A DNA stretch of 64,000 bases from contig NZ_BIFS01000001.1 in assembly GCF_003967555.1 (NCBI RefSeq), forward strand, positions 3,844,001 through 3,908,000, written 5' to 3'. Origin of the DNA: Dictyobacter kobayashii. GTDB lineage: Bacteria; Chloroflexota; Ktedonobacteria; Ktedonobacterales; Ktedonobacteraceae. Within the stretch, counting starts at the first letter, position 1, and every line of letters begins with the position of its first letter. This document shows positions 36,566-46,589 of the stretch, in pieces. The notes beneath the pieces were generated by a model. That model saw nothing but the letters and a program-made list of their open reading frames with translations, made no database searches and was not told the DNA's origin. The position numbers and the translations under genes are program-made.

Positions 36566-38062
36566 ATGGCTGATGATACACAATCGCTATCTATCTTAGC
36601 GCTGGACGTCGGCACTTCATCGACGCGTGCCCTGCTCTTCGATGCTCAGGGGAGCGCTATACCAGATATGGTTTCTCAGCACACGTATGAGCTGACCACT
36701 TCGGCGCAGGGCGAGGTCTCTGTGGATGCTGATCACCTGGTGGATGTGGTGGCCCAGACCATCGACGAGGTTCTGAAGAAGGCCGACAAACGGGCCAGTT
36801 CCATTCGGGCGGTGGCCATCGATACCTTCTGGCATAGCCTGCTGGGTGTGGATGAAAACAACCATCCCCTGACACCAGTGATTACCTGGGAGGATACCCG
36901 GGCCTTTGGTACCGCCCGTGAGCTGCGCAAAGAATTTGATGAAAAGGCGGTCCATGATCGCGTCGGGGTACGCTTCCACGCCAGTTACTGGCCCGCCAAG
37001 CTGCGCTGGCTATCCGAGAACCAGCCCGAGGTCTTCCAGAAGGTCAAACAATGGATCTCCTTTGGTGAATACCTGCATCGCAAGCTGCTGGGCAAATCAG
37101 TCTGTAGCCTCTCCATGGCTTCGGCTACCGGTATGCTCACCACCAAAACCAGGCAGTGGGATAGCGAGCTGATCGAGGCCCTCAAAGTGCGCCGTGAGCA
37201 ATTCCCTGATGTCGGGGATGCGCGTGACGCCCTGAAGGGTTTGCAGGGCGAGTACGCCTCACGCTGGCCAGCTTTGCGCGAGGTCCCCTGGTATCCAGCC
37301 ATCGGCGATGGGGCTTCTGCCTGCCTCGGCACCAGCTGTATTACGACCCAGAACTGGTCCCTGACCATGGGGACCTCCAGCGCTATCCGTGTCGTGGTTG
37401 ACCCGGCCCAGATTTCAGCCGCTCCCTTTGGCCTCTGGCTCTACTTCATCGACGCTAAACGCGCCATCCTGGGCGGAGCTATGAGCGAAGGAGGCAACCT
37501 GCTGGCGTGGCTCACCAACTCCTTCAAATTGCCTACCCTGCAAGAAGCCGAGCCCAAAGTCGCCGCCCTGAAACCCGACAGTCATGGCCTCACCATCCTT
37601 CCCTTTATCTCGGGTGAGCGCAGTATTGGCTGGCATGCCGAGGCCCACATGACCATCTCAGGCATCTCCATCCATACCGCTCCCGAAGAGATCCTGCGTG
37701 CGGGCATGGAGTCCCTTGCCTATCGCCTCAGCGTCATCCACGGCCAGTTGCTGCAGGCCCTGCATATGCAGCCATCGGACCACCGTCTGATGGCCAGTGG
37801 AGGAGCCCTTTTCCACTCGCATCTCTTGTGCCAGATCATCGCAGACACCACTGACACTGCCATCTATCCTTCGCGTGAACAAGAAGCCTCGGCCCGTGGA
37901 GCCGCCTTGCTCGCCCTGGAAGCCATGGGAATTATTCCGGACCTGGCTAAACTCCAGCCCGCTGTCATGGACCCGATCCGGCCCGATCACCAGACTGGCG
38001 AGATCTATCGCCAGGCCGTTGCCCGGCAGGATGATCTCTACCAGCGTCTGCTGGCTGATTAG
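36566..38062 (+). CDS. FGGY family carbohydrate kinase (gluconokinase-like)
   Basis: 498 aa from ATG 36566 (GGGAGAG upstream). N-terminal ATPase fold LALDVGTSSTRALLFDAQG, sugar-binding ITWEDTRA, C-terminal TMGTSSAIRVV and SGERS, and MASGGALFHS near the end, all FGGY features. The closest recognisable layout is gluconate/xylulose kinase: it phosphorylates a sugar or sugar acid with ATP. Its stop codon overlaps that of the convergent monooxygenase (38059-38062). Confidence 0.88.
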   Translation: MADDTQSLSILALDVGTSSTRALLFDAQGSAIPDMVSQHTYELTTSAQGEVSVDADHLVDVVAQTIDEVLKKADKRASSIRAVAIDTFWHSLLGVDENNHPLTPVITWEDTRAFGTARELRKEFDEKAVHDRVGVRFHASYWPAKLRWLSENQPEVFQKVKQWISFGEYLHRKLLGKSVCSLSMASATGMLTTKTRQWDSELIEALKVRREQFPDVGDARDALKGLQGEYASRWPALREVPWYPAIGDGASACLGTSCITTQNWSLTMGTSSAIRVVVDPAQISAAPFGLWLYFIDAKRAILGGAMSEGGNLLAWLTNSFKLPTLQEAEPKVAALKPDSHGLTILPFISGERSIGWHAEAHMTISGISIHTAPEEILRAGMESLAYRLSVIHGQLLQALHMQPSDHRLMASGGALFHSHLLCQIIADTTDTAIYPSREQEASARGAALLALEAMGIIPDLAKLQPAVMDPIRPDHQTGEIYRQAVARQDDLYQRLLAD

Positions 38063-39746
38063 ATAGTGGGGAAGAGGTAGCGCTCCAACTGGCCTTCGAT
38101 GCTGGCCAGTTGAGAGCTGTGGAAAGCGGCCAGGATATAGCAGTCCGGGCGCGTGAGGAGAAGCTGGTTGGGATGATGGCGCCATAGCCGGCCCAACTGG
38201 CCACTCTCATCGACGATCAAGCTTATGTGGGCTGGCAGGTTTGCCTTTGCCAGCTCCAGGGCCTCCTGTGTAGGGCAGAGGCAGATCTGCTGGAGCTTGA
38301 GCCGCTGCCAGAGCGCTCCCTGAAACCTGTCACTTATCTCAGCCTGCTTTTCATATAGTGTGAAGACACAAAAACGTCCCTCTATGAGCTGATCCAGCGG
38401 CAGGCGCTGCCCGTTGGCGCTGGTGACCATGGGTTGTGGGAGCAGCTGACCACTGCTTCTGCCCGAGAGGAGGAAGCCTGCCCGATAGACTGGTCGGGGC
38501 TTGACCTCCATCTCTGCCAGCCAGCGTCGCAGGGGCTTGCTCCGCTGGATACTTATGAAGGCGCAGTCACGCAGGAGGGCCAGCGCTCTCTGAGTGGGCA
38601 TGATGATGGCCCCGAGCGAAGCTGAGAAGTAGATCATCTGGGTGACGTGTGGCTGGCGCTCCTGCTGGTAGCTCTCCAGCAACCGTGGGGAGGTATCCTG
38701 TTGCCCTAGCAACGCGATCTTCCAGCACAGATTGTAGGCGTCGCGCAGCCCGCTGTTCATACCCTGTCCCCCGAAGGGCGGCATCAGGTGCGCCGCATCC
38801 CCGAGCAGAAAGATGCGATCCGCCCTGAAGGTCGTAGCGAGCGTAGCATGGAAGGTATATACCGTCTTACGCAGGATGTGTATTGACTCCCCTGCTTGTC
38901 TGGCCGGTGACGAGGCTGGCAGTGTCTGCAGGGCTTGCCGGATGCAACGCACGATCGCAGCATCATCCAGCAGGTCCTTTTCGTGCTCATCGGCCTGCAA
39001 CATAAACTCCCAGCGCCGCCCTCCATTCGGAGCTGGCACGGTAACCGCTGGCCGAGCCGGATTGCAGAAGAAGATAATCGGGGCCGTCGCACTATCTTCG
39101 TGGTCAATGGTATCCACCACCAGCCAGCGCTGTGTGCGCTGGCGTCGCCGATAATGGCTGCTTCGGGGGGCTTTGGCTGTCCTGATGTCTGAAGCGGCAG
39201 CAGCTCGCGCAAGCGCGGTGGACGCAGCAAAACCTGGAGCTGCTGCCGTATCTTGCTACGTCCACCATCGCAGGCCAGCACATAATCACAGTTGATAAGC
39301 TGGGATGAGGCGTCATGCTGGTCGCGTAGGCACAGGCTGATACCATGCTCATCCTGGGTGAATGACTCGACCGCCTGGCCAAAGCTAACTTGCACACAGG
39401 GGAAGCGATCCAGTCCCTGTAAAAAGATGGCCTCTAAAGTTGGCTGGTGGAAGGTCGAGATCTGAGGATAGCCATAGGGTTGCTGCGTCGGGGCGATCCT
39501 GGCCAGGTAGCGGCCCCCTGAGACATAGTGGGCCTCACGCTTGAGTAGCGCATGGGCGCACACCTCGTCCGCCAATCCCATGGCCTGGCAGATACGCAGC
39601 CCCTCGTCATCGATGGTAATTGCCCGTGGCTGCTCACTGATCGTTGTATTGCGTTCCAGCAGCAACGTCTCGATGCCTGCCAGGCCCAGCAGGTTGGCGG
39701 CTGTCAGACCCGTGGGGCCCGCCCCAATTATAGCGACCCGCACCAC
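38059..39746 (-). pseudogene. FAD-dependent aromatic monooxygenase (MhpA/PheA-TfdB type), frameshifted
   Basis: GTG start at 39746 overlaps the ketosynthase-like gene's TAG (TAGTG), so the two are coupled. Dinucleotide motif VAIIGAGPTGLTAANLLG, DG motif YVLACDGGRSKIR, and GD motif FLLGDAAHLMPPFGGQGMNS near the end of the FAD part. The C-terminal thioredoxin-like domain is present. The frame breaks at the G6 run 39165-39170 (plus strand); one more G gives PKPPRSSHYRRRQRTQRWLV and about 562 aa. Such enzymes hydroxylate aromatic rings and often tailor polyketides, consistent with the cluster. Confidence 0.88.
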
Positions 39747-41014
39747 TAGACCCCTTTCCGTACTGCCAGCGCGACGTTGGTCCCTCCTGTACCCCGTCCA
39801 CCCACAATGGCTATCCCTGGCCGTTCATGCTCCGGGGATGTGGGCAGGTGGTAGGCTTTATCCCGCACCAGGTGGAACTCATGGTGTGCATCAAACTCCT
39901 CGCAGTTCATGGTAGGGGGAACGCGGCCATGTTTCAAGGCCAGCAGGGCCGTGATCGTGTCGATGGCGCCGGCCGCCGCATAGCTATGCCCAAACATACT
40001 GCGCGGCACGCTGGCGGGAATATGGGGTAGCTGTGAACCAAAGACCAGGTGCAGCGCCTCGCTCTCCCCACGGTCCGAGGCTGGCAGGGCACGACCATCC
40101 AGGCTCAAATAGGCCACCTCTTCAAGATCGATATTACCGGCCTGGATAGTCTGGCAGATAGCCCTGGCATAGCGTATACCATCTTCAGATGGCGGTTGCA
40201 AGCCGTGGGCATCGTTGGCCTGCCCATAACCAAGCACTTCACCATAGATAGTCGCTCCACGCGCCCGGGCATGCTCATATTCCTCAAGAATGCAGATTCC
40301 TGCGCCCTCGGCCAGCATCATACCACTGCCACGACGGTCAAAAGGACGATAGCCAGCAGGATCATCGCCGGTAACATACTGGCTCTGTTGCGCCAGGATG
40401 AGGAGGATAAAAGGATTAAGAAAGGCCTCACAGCCACCGGCAATGATCACATCCGCCGTGCCACGCTGGATGGCTTGATAGGCCATACCCAGGGCATCGA
40501 GTCCACCGGTTGTGTCGTTAACGGGTGTCTTGCAGTAGCCCTGGATATTATGGCGGATAGCCGTCTGTCCGATTGTAGCCACATGCAGCCAGGCGATGGC
40601 CGTGTACGCGCTCATAAAGCGCGGCCCGCGTGTATAGAGCGTCTGCAACTGCTGCATGACAAAGTCGATGCCCCCCATCGTATTGGCAATTACCGCCCCC
40701 ACACGCCCCGGATTTTCCTGCTCAAGGTGTAAACTGGCATCCTGCAGCGCCTCCTGAATGGCGGCAAACGCAAAATGGGTCATGCGATCCGTGCGATTGG
40801 TCAGCTTGCGCTCAATATAATCTTCAGCCAGAAAATTATGCACCACGCCCGCCATGCGGATCGGCAACTCACCCTCGTAGTGTAGCGCACTGATCCCCGA
40901 GACGCCCGCGCTGGTAGCCTGCCAGAATGCCTCCTGCCCAATGCCATTAGGAGCTACCACACCCAGGCCGCTGATCACCACGCGCCTTCGTTGTCTTTTA
41001 TTCATGCAACCCAT
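39746..41014 (-). CDS. Beta-ketoacyl synthase-like protein lacking the active-site Cys (chain-length-factor candidate)
   Basis: 422 aa of the KAS II fold: VVISGLGVVAPNGIGQEAFW, then AVIANTMGGIDFVMQQL and PRSMFGHSYAAAGAIDTITA. Aligned with the neighbouring ketosynthase, the catalytic Cys is Thr168 (VNDTTGGLDALG), the first His is Asp (LSLDGRALP) and the Lys is Arg, while the second His remains. This loss is what defines KS-beta/chain length factors, although the usual Gln is not present. It follows the intact KS by 15 bp and couples into the monooxygenase. Expected to pair with the KS as a heterodimer. Confidence 0.82.
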   Translation of the reverse strand: MGCMNKRQRRRVVISGLGVVAPNGIGQEAFWQATSAGVSGISALHYEGELPIRMAGVVHNFLAEDYIERKLTNRTDRMTHFAFAAIQEALQDASLHLEQENPGRVGAVIANTMGGIDFVMQQLQTLYTRGPRFMSAYTAIAWLHVATIGQTAIRHNIQGYCKTPVNDTTGGLDALGMAYQAIQRGTADVIIAGGCEAFLNPFILLILAQQSQYVTGDDPAGYRPFDRRGSGMMLAEGAGICILEEYEHARARGATIYGEVLGYGQANDAHGLQPPSEDGIRYARAICQTIQAGNIDLEEVAYLSLDGRALPASDRGESEALHLVFGSQLPHIPASVPRSMFGHSYAAAGAIDTITALLALKHGRVPPTMNCEEFDAHHEFHLVRDKAYHLPTSPEHERPGIAIVGGRGTGGTNVALAVRKGV

Positions 41015-41029
41015 CCCAATTCGCTTGTC

Positions 41030-42301
41030 CTAACAATAAGGCGCTATTGACCCGCCAAAGCCACTGGAATGTGTCAATGCCAACCTCACCCTGGCCGGAC
41101 GGGCACTATTGGGCACATAATCCAGATCACAATCAGGATCGGGTACCTCCTGATTGATAGTGGGAGGAAGAATCTGCCGATCCAGTACCAGGGCAGTAAT
41201 GACTGTCTCAATGGCGCTGGCCGCCCCCTGGCTATGACCAATCATAGATTTAGTGGCACTGATCGGGATGCGGTCCGCATACTCTCCCAGTACCGCTTTA
41301 TAAGCAGCCGTCTCCGCCCGCTCATTGGGAAGGGTAGAACTGCCATGGGCATTAATATAGTCGAGCTCGCGCGGCGTAATCTCTCCTTCCTCCATAGTCT
41401 GGCGCAAGAGTTGTTGTAGTGGCTGGCCAGCCGGTGGCAAAGAGGTCATATGATAGGCATTGCTATTTGAGCTAAACACCAGGATCTCAGCGTAGATATG
41501 GGCTCCCCGGGCGAGGGCATGTGCGCGCTCTTCCAATAGCAGGACACCGGCACCTTCGGCCATTACAAAGCCATCGCGCTCCCGATCATAGGGTCGTGAG
41601 GCCCGCGTCGGTGTCTCATTATAACTGGTACTGAGCGCCCCCATCACGCAAAAAACATCCATTACCGCATAGCTAATGGCCGCATCTGTCCCGCCGGCCA
41701 GCATGAGCTCTGCCTGCTGCTCCTGAATGGCCCAGAAAGCCTGCCCGATCGCATCCGCGCCAGCCGAACAGCCGGTAGCAATCACCAGATTGGGACCATG
41801 CAAATGGTGGTGGGCCGCAATACTACTGGCGGCCGCATGTGACATCAACAGGCTCGAAGGCAAGGGTTCAGAGGAGACCAGTTGGGGAGAGTGCGCTCCC
41901 TGGTCTGTCATACGGGCCCATTGTCGCTCACCCTCTTCCAGGTTGGCCAGTGCCAACCCCATCATTACCCCCGTCCGTTCACGGATAGCGGCCGTCAGAT
42001 ATGGTGTTATCCCGGAATCTTCCAGGGCCAGATTAGCGGCGGCCAGCGCAAACTGCGTGGCTCGATCCATTTCAGCGATCTCATAGGGGGTCAGGCCCAG
42101 TTCAAGTGGCTCAAAAGCGTTTACCTCGCCGGCTACCTGAGATGGTAAACGACTGGCATCGAAGCGTGTGATGCGCTGCAGCCCTGAGCGCCCAGCCAGG
42201 CAGGATTGCCAGAACGGTTCTTTTCCAATGCCATTCGGGGCGATCACGCCCAGCCCGGTAATTACCACACGCCGTAATGGCTCGATCAGGGTTGCATCCA
42301 T
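41030..42301 (-). CDS. Beta-ketoacyl synthase (KS-alpha type)
   Basis: 423 aa, FabF length. Catalytic Cys178 in VIATGCSAGADAIG, His319 in YINAHGSSTLPNE, Lys351/His356 in TKSMIGHSQGA: all intact. It should condense malonyl-ACP units. The GST of FabF-type HGTST is SST here. The order alpha/beta-hydrolase, KS, KS-like, FAD monooxygenase on one strand with gaps of 16, 15 and -1 bp marks an operon. No acyl carrier protein, ketoreductase or cyclase is in the window unless a SnoaL/SRPBCC protein nearby serves. Housekeeping FabF is less likely because fabD/G and acpP are missing. Confidence 0.88.
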   Translation of the reverse strand: MDATLIEPLRRVVITGLGVIAPNGIGKEPFWQSCLAGRSGLQRITRFDASRLPSQVAGEVNAFEPLELGLTPYEIAEMDRATQFALAAANLALEDSGITPYLTAAIRERTGVMMGLALANLEEGERQWARMTDQGAHSPQLVSSEPLPSSLLMSHAAASSIAAHHHLHGPNLVIATGCSAGADAIGQAFWAIQEQQAELMLAGGTDAAISYAVMDVFCVMGALSTSYNETPTRASRPYDRERDGFVMAEGAGVLLLEERAHALARGAHIYAEILVFSSNSNAYHMTSLPPAGQPLQQLLRQTMEEGEITPRELDYINAHGSSTLPNERAETAAYKAVLGEYADRIPISATKSMIGHSQGAASAIETVITALVLDRQILPPTINQEVPDPDCDLDYVPNSARPARVRLALTHSSGFGGSIAPYC

Positions 42302-42317
42302 TTGCTTCTCCCTTGTT

Positions 42318-43232
42318 TTATTGCTGTAGCTGCTTGAGTGAACCTCTTCTCGTATTTCTTGCTGCCAGGAACGCTTCCATTAGTGGAGTCACTGTCTCTG
42401 CGCGAGAATACATAAAGAAACGTTCCCTACCAGAAACGACGTGATAGCCCGCACAATTAGGTAAGTGTTTAGCCAGCCAGCGCGTTTTTGCTTCCGGCGA
42501 TAGGGCGTCATCGGTGCGATTAATCAGTAAGATCGGCATGGTCAGGCCGCTGAGGCGCTTGCGGATATCGAAATTGTGGATGATAGGGAGGACCGAACAT
42601 TTATAGACAAAAGGCCATTGAGAGATTTTGCTGAACTGCTCCTCAATCAAGTGGCGTGGTAGCGAGGGGATCGTGTGGTTATCCATACTGTGCGACATGA
42701 TGTAGTTGATAACATTGGCGCGCAAGAAAGGGGCCGGTAGTACATATTCCACCGGTAGGCGATAGAATAGCTCATGCAAGAACCAGATAAAGGGATGTGG
42801 GGAGATGCGGTAGTCGGCCCCCTGCGCAATGATCGTCAACGAACGGCAGCGCTGTGGATAGCGCAGCGCGAACTCAAAGAGCACCATGGCCGCGTCCCCA
42901 TGCCCCACCAGGTCCGGGCACTCTAATCCCAGTCCATCCAGTACCTGGCGCAGCTCTTCCGCCCGATCATTGGGGCCAAACGGCTTCGTGCGCATCTCCT
43001 GGCGCCGATAGAGGATTACGCGTCGCGACTGACTCATCTTGCGCACCTGGCGCGAATAGACAAATTCAAGCTGTTCAAGGATTGGCACAAAGACGAGCGG
43101 CTCACCCCTACCGATATCGATGAGTGGCAACTCGAGCGTGCCAAGAGGCCGCTGTTGCCAGAGCGACTCTATATAATCTACATCTTCATGAAATGTTGCA
43201 TCATCGATCCAGCGATCTATCGAAGTGGTCAA
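42318..43232 (-). CDS. Alpha/beta-hydrolase fold protein with degenerate catalytic triad
   Basis: 304 aa from TTG 43232 with GGGGAGG upstream. Fold landmarks: IDIGRGEPLVFVP, LDGLGLECPDLVGHGDAAMV (nucleophile elbow), MPILLINRTDDALSP (acid loop). In the elbow the nucleophile Ser is Gly112 (GHGDA instead of GHSxG), and the region of the catalytic His (VSGRERFFMYSRA) has no His. It is therefore probably not a hydrolase; a binding or cyclase-like role in the same operon as the ketosynthase pair is plausible but unproven. Confidence 0.72.
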   Translation of the reverse strand: MTTSIDRWIDDATFHEDVDYIESLWQQRPLGTLELPLIDIGRGEPLVFVPILEQLEFVYSRQVRKMSQSRRVILYRRQEMRTKPFGPNDRAEELRQVLDGLGLECPDLVGHGDAAMVLFEFALRYPQRCRSLTIIAQGADYRISPHPFIWFLHELFYRLPVEYVLPAPFLRANVINYIMSHSMDNHTIPSLPRHLIEEQFSKISQWPFVYKCSVLPIIHNFDIRKRLSGLTMPILLINRTDDALSPEAKTRWLAKHLPNCAGYHVVSGRERFFMYSRAETVTPLMEAFLAARNTRRGSLKQLQQ

Positions 43233-43627
43233 TGGTTGCCTCCCCTTAACATTGCTACGCTAATTCTGGTTCTACGCAGGCGGCTTATAAATTTTATAAA
43301 TAAATTCTTTGAAGAAAGAAGCAGAAGAAACTGTACGAACACTATACTATACGTTTTCACTATACCATTCTATGGGACCAGGATTAAGAAACATAAGATC
43401 TTGCCGACCGGATACTGTGTGTTTGGTGCAAGCCAATCCACGCTAGCGCTCGGTAGATAGAATGCTCTACCATATTACTGTACCATTTTGGCCTCCGAAT
43501 TGGCATCTCCCATACCCTAAGTGCCACCTATCTGGTCGCCATGTCCTATTGTGTCACCTGAACTTGTGGTATCTGAGTTACTGGATAGGTTCAAATAGGT
43601 GTCTATAAAAAATAATACTCGCAGTAA
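43233..43627 (-). other. Promoter region of the ketosynthase cluster
   Basis: AT-rich, about 395 bp, no gene. It must contain the leftward cluster promoter. I see no close match to TTGACA/TATAAT on the minus strand, which may mean an alternative sigma factor or activator. Confidence 0.45.
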
Positions 43628-43673
43628 CAAAAAAGCACCCGCCGTCTATCGAGTTCGACAGATCCGCGGGTGC
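43628..43673 (-). terminator. Terminator of the small charged protein gene
   Basis: Read leftward: GCACCCGC...GCGGGTGC stem, then TTTTTTG. Lies 21 bp past the stop of the 79-aa gene and insulates the ketosynthase cluster promoter. Confidence 0.8.
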
Positions 43674-43693
43674 CTGTTCAGCGCTTGAATAAT

Positions 43694-43933
43694 TTATGCC
43701 TGACGCTTATTTGCATTCTTGACCTTTTGGGCCGCCTTCCTCATCTCGTCCATTGCCTGCTCGCGTGAAATGGTCTCCACGCCATCCAGTTCATCGCCCG
43801 CTGAAGATTTAGCGCTGGCCCCTTTAGAAGCCCGCTTTGCCGCATCCATTATCTCTTTTTTCTCATGCTGCTTTTCCTGGGCCGAGATCGGCTCAACATT
43901 TACTTTTTCCAGCTTCTCTTTATTTTGATCCAC
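43694..43933 (-). CDS. Hypothetical small highly charged protein
   Basis: 79 aa from GTG 43933 with AGGAGG seven bases upstream. Lys/Glu/Ala-rich (QEKQHEKKEIMDAAKRASKG; ETISREQAMDEMRKAAQKVK), low in hydrophobics, likely helical or disordered. Own terminator. Nothing indicates the function; composition recalls stress-related hydrophilic proteins. Confidence 0.65.
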   Translation of the reverse strand: MDQNKEKLEKVNVEPISAQEKQHEKKEIMDAAKRASKGASAKSSAGDELDGVETISREQAMDEMRKAAQKVKNANKRQA

Positions 43934-44208
43934 GAAGTACCTCCTCTAGTGTAGTAGCGTTAATGATGGAGAAATCCCTTCCACCTCAGCTTTTCCCTTA
44001 TCTTGTTAAATTTTGATATCGCCTTACCAGTAGCCGCGCTCTTTTTATGTGGATAAGCTTGTATAGAGCTAACTGATGTTGTCGTTCAGGCGCGATTCTT
44101 ATTTGATACGAGTGGTTTACGCTGAAAGTTTCTCAGCCAGAGCAAGTGCAATGCCCAGTGCGCCCCGGCATATGGTATAAAGAAAAAAATACTGGAGAGG
44201 GGAAAACT

Positions 44209-44676
44209 ATGTCTATCATTGATGAAAATCAGCCAGGTAACACCATTCAGTCACCGGCCCCGCAATGGATCGCGGCCTTCAATGCACATGATGTGGCGGC
44301 AATTGTCGCCTTCTATCGTGAAGATGCCGAACTCTATGATGCGGGTATGAAATATCCACGTCGTGGCAAACAGGCCATCACAGACTGGTTTGTACAGCGC
44401 TTTCAAACGATGCCCACCATTACCTACACGCCAACCGAATATATCTGCAGCAGCGAAAAGAGAGCAGTTGTTAGCTGGACCACCCATGGCCAGAGTCCGG
44501 TACCGGGCCGAAAACCCTGGTTAGGCTGGCTCTCGCGACCCTTCCAGGTGGATGGTGTCAGCGTCTTCAAACTTGAAGAGGGCCTGATTGTCGAGCAGCG
44601 TGGCTACTATGACCACCTGGCAGTCATTCAACAGATCCTTCCACTCCTACGCTGGCTACTACCCGTGCGCTTCTAA
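44209..44676 (+). CDS. SnoaL-like (NTF2 fold) protein
   Basis: 155 aa from ATG 44209 (GAGAGGGG upstream). APQWIAAFNAHDVAAIVAFY then EDAELYDAGMKYPRRGKQAI is the typical SnoaL start; VSVFKLEEGLIVEQRGYYDH the middle. A C-terminal hydrophobic helix (LAVIQQILPLLRWLLPVRF) may close the ligand pocket. Because it lies about 1 kb from the ketosynthase operon a cyclase role there is possible, but strand and terminators separate them. Confidence 0.78.
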   Translation: MSIIDENQPGNTIQSPAPQWIAAFNAHDVAAIVAFYREDAELYDAGMKYPRRGKQAITDWFVQRFQTMPTITYTPTEYICSSEKRAVVSWTTHGQSPVPGRKPWLGWLSRPFQVDGVSVFKLEEGLIVEQRGYYDHLAVIQQILPLLRWLLPVRF

Positions 44677-44685
44677 TCTTAAACC

Positions 44686-44740
44686 AACCAGAACAAAACG
44701 AGGATCAGCGATCGTTGATCCTCGTTTTGTTCTGGTTTTT
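44686..44740. terminator. Bidirectional terminator with perfect 22-bp stem
   Basis: Arms 44686-44707 and 44716-44737, perfect, loop GCGATCGT, followed by TTT. It lies between the convergent SnoaL-like and MFS genes and ends just before the MFS stop. Confidence 0.9.
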
Positions 44741-44741
44741 A

Positions 44742-46184
44742 TTATTTGCTGAATAGGGTGTGTTCCTCAGAGATCTCTTCAAGGGAGCGTCCTTTGGGCT
44801 CAGGCAGTGTGAACACCGTCAGGATGAGTCCCAGGACTGAGACAATGCCCGCGACCAGCATCGCTCCCGGCAGCTTATATTGTGCCAGGATGACCGGAAG
44901 GCCAGGGCACCAATGAAGGCGCCAACTTTACCGAGGGCTGCAGCCAGGCCATGAGCCGTACTGCGTACCATCACCGGGAATATCTCGGCTGGATACACGA
45001 AGGTGGTCACGTTCGGACCAAACTCGGTGAAGAAGTAGCTTACACCATAAGCTAGCAGGAATGGGGCGGTGATCGTGGTAAGCTGTGGCACAAAAGCCAG
45101 CAGCAGGTAGGCTATCGCCATTACACCGAAGCCAACGCACTGGATCCATTTGCGCCCCAGGCGGTCGATCGTAAAAGCGGCCAGGATATAGCCCGTACAG
45201 CCGCCACCAGGAAGATGATCAATGTATAGAAGGTATTAGTAATCAGTTGCGCATGAGGATTGAGCAACTTAAGAACTAGAGGACTTGAGATAGTAGTACC
45301 GTAGTAAGCGATATCCAACAAGAACCAGGTACCGGCGGTACCGATTAACCATTTCAAGTAGCGAGGGGTGAAGAGCAGGTAGAGCCAGGATTTTTTCTTC
45401 TGGCTTTTCTTTCTCTCGCTGCTCTCAATCTTTTTTTCCTGTACCCGAGGGTCACTAGGAGAACCAATGACCTGCCCGATGGTACGTGTGGCTGCGTCAA
45501 CATCGCCATTCATTGCCAGCGAGAAGCGCGGGTTTCAGCAATCTGACGACGCAGATAGAAGGTTGCCAATGCAGGAACAGCACCGATACCCAGCATCAAG
45601 CGCCAGACCAGATCATTATTCAGGTGTATGCTGAGTAGCACAATGGCGATCAGCGGTGCCAGCACCAGGCCAGCGCCTTGCATCGAGAAGACCATCGTAA
45701 TCAACTTACCACGATCTTTGCGATTAGCATATTCGCTCATCAGTGTCGCACTCAAAGGATAATCTCCGCCGATGCCCAGTCCCAGGATAAAGCGAAAGAT
45801 TAGCAGACAGATCAGGTTAGGTGCCAGTGCTGAAGCGATGGCCCCAATGGCCAGGACAATCAAGGTAAAGCCATAGATGGCCTTCCGACCAACGAAATCT
45901 GCAATGCGACCGAAGATGATAGAGCCGAGTGCTGCCGCAATCAGGGATGTGCTGCCAATAAGAGACACTTCAAATGTATTGAGGTGCCACAGAGGTGTCA
46001 GGATAGCGAGGGCAACACCAATAATAAAAAGATCATAGGCATCTGTAAAGAATCCCATGCCTGAAGTGATCATAGCTTTTAAATGAAAGCCAGAGAGCGT
46101 GCTGTTATCTAATTGTTCTAGCACAGAGTGCGTATGGGCACTACTTGTCGAATGCGTATCTACCGACTTATCTTCGACGATCAT
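44742..46184 (-). pseudogene. MFS transporter of the phosphate/sugar:H+ symporter (PHS) type, three frameshifts
   Basis: Start MIVEDKSVDTHSTSS with AAGGAG upstream. PHS signature SGMGFFTDAYDLFIIG, motif A GRIADFVGRKAIYGF, and GLGIGGDYPLSATLMSE. Breaks lie at 45530-45532, 45192-45194 and near 44894; adding one base at each gives AETPRFSLAMNGD, AAVRGYILAAFTIDRLGRKW and ALAFPVILAQYKLPG. The end GRSLEEISEEHTLFSK is normal. Restored length about 480 aa with 12 spans. Substrate is probably inorganic phosphate or an organic acid. Confidence 0.85.
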
Positions 46185-46589
46185 AAAATTGTCGTCTCCT
46201 TGTTAACATTTCCATTAGGATAGGTTTAACGAACACAACTATCCCTCACTCATTGTAGTGTTTCTATGTTATCTAAATGTTAAGCAGTTGTTAAATTGGT
46301 TAAAATGTTGAGAACTTTACTATCCATATAGCTTGCTGGTGGTTTATGTATCATACGAGAAGATAGCAGAAAAAGTGTCACGTATGTACAATACTTTAAC
46401 AGTGTGATGCATGAGGAAATGTGTGCGCGTAGAATTTTTGGCGGGGGGTAGCATAGCGGATGCTAAATAGAAGAGCGGCGAGACGGTCTAAAGACACAAG
46501 CCCCATCACAACGTCGTAACAGGACTTATGTACTTTCTATCAGTGTATCACATAGATCAAGTGATATGCGAGCAAGTAGGCAAAATTAC
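46185..46589 (-). other. Intergenic region upstream of the PHS transporter
   Basis: 405 bp without a gene, holding the leftward transporter promoter and the 3' side of the siroheme operon. No clear terminator hairpin is visible after the cobA-like stop. Confidence 0.45.
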
